Shown here piece by piece: positions 60,803 to 64,000 of a stretch of DNA of 64,000 bases. Location: positions 62,001 through 126,000 of the forward strand of contig NZ_JACHEM010000012.1 of assembly GCF_014207445.1 (NCBI RefSeq), given 5' to 3'. A program made the translations under genes and the position numbers. Within the stretch, counting starts at the first letter, position 1. The number at the start of each line of letters is the position of its first letter. Origin of the DNA: Streptomyces candidus (GTDB lineage: Bacteria; Actinomycetota; Actinomycetes; Streptomycetales; Streptomycetaceae). The notes below the pieces were generated by a model, which was not told the DNA's origin, ran no database searches, and saw nothing but the letters and a program-made list of their open reading frames with translations.

Positions 60803-62248
60803 GTGGCCGCCCCCCCTCAGACCCCCACGCCCACCCCGCCGGGAGACCGCAAGGTGCTCGGCCGGCTCCCGCTCCCCGAGCGGACGTACGTCGCCAACGC
60901 GCTGCGCACCGAGACGGTCGGCGGAATACTGCTCCTCATAGCCGCGATCGCCGCACTGATCTGGGCGAACACCTTCGGAGCGAGTTACGAGGCCTTCCGC
61001 AATCTGCACTTCGGCCCCGACTTCCTCCACCTGAACCTGAGCATCCAGCACTGGGCCGCCGACGGTCTGCTGGCCATCTTCTTCTTCGTCGCCGGCATCG
61101 AGCTCAAGCGCGAGCTGGTCGCGGGCGAACTGCGCGACCCCAAGGCCGCCGCCCTCCCCGTGATCGCCGCCGTCTGCGGCATGGCAGCCCCGGCCCTGGT
61201 CTACGTCGCGGTGAACACCTTCGGCGGCGGCGACCTGGGCGGCTGGGCCGTTCCGACCGCCACCGACATCGCCTTCGCCCTGGCCGTCCTCGCGGTCATC
61301 GGCACCTCGCTGCCGTCCGCGCTGCGGGCCTTCCTGCTGACCCTGGCGGTCGTCGACGACCTCTTCGCGATCCTGATCATCGCGGTCTTCTTCACCAGCG
61401 ACCTGAACTTTCTGGCGCTCGGCGGGGCGGTCGTCGGCCTGGCCCTCTTCTGGCTGCTGCTGCGCGTAGGCGTCCGTGGCTGGTACGTGTACGTGCCGCT
61501 GGCCCTGGCGATCTGGGGCCTGATGTACAACAGCGGCGTGCACGCCACCATCGCCGGTGTCGCGATGGGCCTGATGCTGCGCTGCTCGCGGCGCGAGGGC
61601 GAGGAGCACTCGCCGGGCGAGCACATCGAGCACCTGGTGCGACCGGTGTCGGCAGGGTTGGCGGTTCCGATGTTCGCCCTGTTCTCGGCCGGTGTCGCCA
61701 TCACCGGCGGTGCGCTCGCCGACGTGTTCACCAAGCCGGAGACGCTGGGCGTGGTGCTGGGCCTGGTGCTCGGCAAGGCGCTGGGCATCTTCGGCGGTAC
61801 GTGGCTGGCGGCCCGGTTCACCAAGGCGGAACTCAACGACGACCTGGTCTGGCCCGACGTCTTCGCGATCGCCACGCTGGCCGGAATCGGCTTCACCGTC
61901 TCGCTGCTGATCGGCGAACTCGCCTTCACCGACGACCTGAAGCTCGCCGACGAGGTCAAGGCGTCCGTCCTCATCGGCTCGCTGATCGCGGCTCTGCTGT
62001 CGGCGGTACTGCTGAGGCTGCGGGTCCGCAAGTACCGTGCGCTCTACGAAGAGGAAGAGCGCGACGAGGACATGAGCGGCGTGCCGGACGTCTACGAGGT
62101 GGGCCAGCAGGACTACCACCTGCGGATGGCCGCCATCCACGAGGCGAAGGCCGAGGAGCACCGGAAGCTGGCCGAACAGTGCGCCGGCGGCGACAAGAGC
62201 GGAGAAGTGCCGGGGGCAGCGCGCGACGAGGGCGCCGGTCCGGCATGA
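60803..62248 (+). CDS. nhaA: Na+/H+ antiporter NhaA
   Basis: A 481-aa antiporter with about 12 helices. The ion-binding double Asp is in LTLAVVDDLFAILIIA, the cation sensor and inverted-repeat helices in AVPTATDIAFALAVLAVIG, GVHATIAGVAMGLML and GIGFTVSLLIGELAF. A hydrophilic C-terminal tail of ~75 residues (YEEEERDEDMSG, EAKAEEHRKLAEQC) exceeds E. coli NhaA. GTG 60803 has GGAGG upstream. Exchanges Na+ for 2 H+. Confidence 0.95.
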   Translation: MAAPPQTPTPTPPGDRKVLGRLPLPERTYVANALRTETVGGILLLIAAIAALIWANTFGASYEAFRNLHFGPDFLHLNLSIQHWAADGLLAIFFFVAGIELKRELVAGELRDPKAAALPVIAAVCGMAAPALVYVAVNTFGGGDLGGWAVPTATDIAFALAVLAVIGTSLPSALRAFLLTLAVVDDLFAILIIAVFFTSDLNFLALGGAVVGLALFWLLLRVGVRGWYVYVPLALAIWGLMYNSGVHATIAGVAMGLMLRCSRREGEEHSPGEHIEHLVRPVSAGLAVPMFALFSAGVAITGGALADVFTKPETLGVVLGLVLGKALGIFGGTWLAARFTKAELNDDLVWPDVFAIATLAGIGFTVSLLIGELAFTDDLKLADEVKASVLIGSLIAALLSAVLLRLRVRKYRALYEEEERDEDMSGVPDVYEVGQQDYHLRMAAIHEAKAEEHRKLAEQCAGGDKSGEVPGAARDEGAGPA

Positions 62249-62324
62249 TCTGACTGGCGATCCAACGAGTCCGGGCCGAGACGGGCCCGGACTCGTACAG
62301 CTTGAACCGAAGAAGGAGACAGCG

Positions 62325-62804
62325 ATGAGCGACCCCGCGCGCAACGTCCACGGCGTCGAGAGCGCCGAACGCAGCCTCGGCCAGCTGGTCGCCGCGGCGA
62401 CCACCGAGATGTCCGCGCTCGTGCACGACGAGATCGCGCTGGCAAAGATCCAGCTCAGGCAGGACGTCAAGCGCGGAGCGGTCGGCGGCGGGGCGTTCGG
62501 CGCGGCGGGGGTCGTGCTGATCTTCTCGCTGCCGATGCTGAGCTTCGCACTGGCGTACGGCATTCACGCGTGGACCGACTGGCACCTCTCGGTCTGCTTC
62601 GTACTTTCCTTCGTCGCGAACCTGCTGGTGGCAGGGCTGCTCGCGCTGATCGGCGTCGTCTTCGCGAAGAAGGCCAAGCAGGGCAAGGGCCCGCAGAAGG
62701 TCGCCGCCTCCGCCAAGGAGACGGCCGCCGTCCTCGGAAACGCGAAGCCCCACCCGCGAGAGGTGCAGGACGACACGGTCGTTGTGGCACGCTCATCGGT
62801 ATGA
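62325..62804 (+). CDS. Holin-like (DUF1469/Actino holin III) membrane protein
   Basis: A 159-aa protein with an amphipathic N-terminal helix (SLGQLVAAATTEMSALVHDEIALAKIQL), two membrane helices (AAGVVLIFSLPMLSFALAYG, FVLSFVANLLVAGLLALIGVVF) and a Lys-rich tail. Chromosomal members are common in actinobacteria and are not phage lysis proteins as far as known. RBS AAGGAG precedes ATG 62325. The stop overlaps the next start (ATGA). Confidence 0.88.
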   Translation: MSDPARNVHGVESAERSLGQLVAAATTEMSALVHDEIALAKIQLRQDVKRGAVGGGAFGAAGVVLIFSLPMLSFALAYGIHAWTDWHLSVCFVLSFVANLLVAGLLALIGVVFAKKAKQGKGPQKVAASAKETAAVLGNAKPHPREVQDDTVVVARSSV

Positions 62805-63793
62805 CAGCCCTCGACGCGGACAGCTCCTCCGGTACGCTCCCGCCGGCCCCGGTAAGCGGACCGTCGGCCTCCGGCAACGGGTCGACGGCCTCTCTCGTAC
62901 GGCTCGACGGGCCGTGGACACACCGGGACGTGGCCGCCAACGGCGCCCGCTTCCACATCGCGGAGCTGGGGGAAGGACCGCTGGTCCTCCTGCTGCACGG
63001 GTTCCCCCAGTTCTGGTGGACGTGGCGGCACCAGATGACCGCGCTCGCCGACGCCGGTTACCGGGCCGTGGCCATGGACCTGCGCGGAGTGGGCGGCAGC
63101 GACCGTACGCCCCGGGGTTACGACCCGGCCAACCTCGCGCTCGACATCACGGGCGTCGTACGGTCCCTGGGCGAGCCGGACGCCGCTCTCGTCGGGCACG
63201 ACCTGGGCGGGTACCTGGCCTGGACGGCGGCGGCGATGCGGCCCAAGCTGGTGCGCCGGCTGGTCGTCTCGTCGATGCCGCACCCCAGGCGCTGGCGCTC
63301 GGCGATGCTGTCGGACTTCGCCCAGACCCGGGCCGGCTCCTACGTCTGGGGATTCCAGCGGCCGTGGGTGCCGGAGCGTCAGCTGGTCGCGGACGACGCG
63401 GCGCTGACCGGACGGCTGATCCGCGAGTGGTCGGGGCCCCGGCAGCCGGAGGACAAGGACGTGGACACCTACCGCCGGGTGATCCAGATCCCCTCGACCG
63501 CGCACTGCTCGATCGAGCCGTACCGGTGGATGGTGCGGTCGATGGCGCGCCCCGACGGGCTCCAGTTCAACCGGCGGATGAAGGCACCGGTGCGGGTGCC
63601 GACACTGCACCTGCACGGTGCGCTCGACCCGGTGATGCGCACGCGCAGCGCGGCCGGTTCGGGCGAGTACGTCGACGCGCCCTACCGGTGGCGGCTGTTC
63701 GACGGGCTCGGGCACTTCCCGCACGAGGAGGACCCGGCGGCCTTCTCCACCGAGCTGGTGAACTGGCTGAAGGACCCCGAACAGGACCGGTAG
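62801..63793 (+). CDS. Alpha/beta hydrolase, epoxide-hydrolase-like
   Basis: A 330-aa hydrolase. Oxyanion motif HGFPQFWWTWRHQM, nucleophile Asp in ALVGHDLGGYLA (G-H-D-x-G-G, typical of epoxide hydrolases and dehalogenases), cap Tyr candidates in EPYRWMV, catalytic His in FDGLGHFPHEEDP and Asp in HGALDPVM. A Pro/Ser-rich N-terminal extension of ~35 residues. Coupled to the holin-like gene by ATGA. Confidence 0.92.
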   Translation: MTALDADSSSGTLPPAPVSGPSASGNGSTASLVRLDGPWTHRDVAANGARFHIAELGEGPLVLLLHGFPQFWWTWRHQMTALADAGYRAVAMDLRGVGGSDRTPRGYDPANLALDITGVVRSLGEPDAALVGHDLGGYLAWTAAAMRPKLVRRLVVSSMPHPRRWRSAMLSDFAQTRAGSYVWGFQRPWVPERQLVADDAALTGRLIREWSGPRQPEDKDVDTYRRVIQIPSTAHCSIEPYRWMVRSMARPDGLQFNRRMKAPVRVPTLHLHGALDPVMRTRSAAGSGEYVDAPYRWRLFDGLGHFPHEEDPAAFSTELVNWLKDPEQDR

Positions 63794-63927
63794 CAGCCCC
63801 CGCCCAGCAGCAAATCTCTTCACGCACCGGAACGCTTGTCCTACGAACAGCCAAATGCCTGCCGCATAGGCCAATTGGCGGGCCGTCAGGCGATTACCGA
63901 CCTTGGGGCCCGGGCAAACGTCGGGGT

Positions 63928-64000
63928 ATGGGCTGGACGCACGACTTCGGTGACTCAGCACGCAACCGCCGCTCGGCCACAGCGCCGACCACCCGCGAGA
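63928..64000 (+). CDS. Possible 5' end of a CDS running off the window
   Basis: ATG 63928 opens a frame (MGWTHDFGDSARNRRS) to the right edge. There is weak purine-rich sequence upstream (TCGGGGT). It is too short to judge. Confidence 0.25.
   Translation, partial: MGWTHDFGDSARNRRSATAPTTRE

Noticed and set aside
62325..62804. Prophage lysis gene
   Set aside because: The holin-like protein is a chromosomal actinobacterial type coupled to a hydrolase, with no other phage genes nearby.
1..64000. CRISPR array
   Set aside because: The tandem repeats found have no unique spacers of constant length and no cas genes are present.

Overview
The window is high-GC actinobacterial DNA and almost certainly Streptomyces. 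GTG and TTG starts are common and codon third positions are nearly all G/C. From about 26 kb to the end, gene content and order (holB, tmk, topA, hppA, anti-sigma factor, bldG, DEAD helicase, tad pilus genes, 6C RNA, acs, nhaA) match, from memory, the chromosomal-core block around SCO3540-SCO3566 of S. coelicolor. The first ~26 kb is accessory DNA.

Accessory part, 0-19 kb. A VOC protein, an aldo/keto reductase and a serine-hydrolase-fold protein without its catalytic residues lead into a probable biosynthetic locus (3.4-15.1 kb). This locus has a TetR regulator divergent from a domesticated IS701-type transposase, then a MarR regulator. A tight operon of stand-alone carrier-protein chemistry follows: AMP ligase, peptidyl carrier protein, EctC-like cupin, PltE/RedW-like acyl-CoA dehydrogenase, transglutaminase-like protein, Asp/Glu-racemase-fold protein, an 80-aa orphan and a phosphopantetheinyl transferase. 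A complete gamma-butyrolactone-type signalling set comes next (AfsA-like synthase, divergent ScbR-like receptor, epimerase/reductase). I do not recognise the product. An operon of two SMR exporters and a deaminase, then a DsbA/OYE pair, complete this part.

Accessory part, 19-26 kb. A tRNA-Thr(CGT) gene at 26.3 kb and a degenerate copy of its 3' end plus terminator at 19.1 kb bracket ~7 kb. The bracketed DNA carries an XRE regulator and a minus-strand operon: AurF-like diiron N-oxygenase (apparent frameshift), ferredoxin-type reductase, a 32-codon ORF, MFS transporter and ATP-grasp ligase. Starts and stops overlap at every junction. This looks like a small mobile pathway for an N-oxygenated amino-acid or dipeptide product.

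Core part, 26-64 kb. In order: a secreted TAP-like peptidase; DNA replication and topology genes (holB, MFS-tmk fusion, topA); a methyltransferase; a lipoprotein; the H+-pyrophosphatase; the BldG anti-anti-sigma switch; a DUF1998 helicase; a seven-gene tad/flp locus with chained 4-nt GTGA/ATGA overlaps; 6C RNA; a HAD phosphatase; a degenerate Fic-like protein; a CooC/MinD-like ATPase; a polysaccharide deacetylase lipoprotein; a SulP-carbonic anhydrase fusion; acs; nhaA; a holin-like membrane protein; and an epoxide-hydrolase-like enzyme. No CRISPR array, rRNA, complete insertion sequence or integrase gene was seen.
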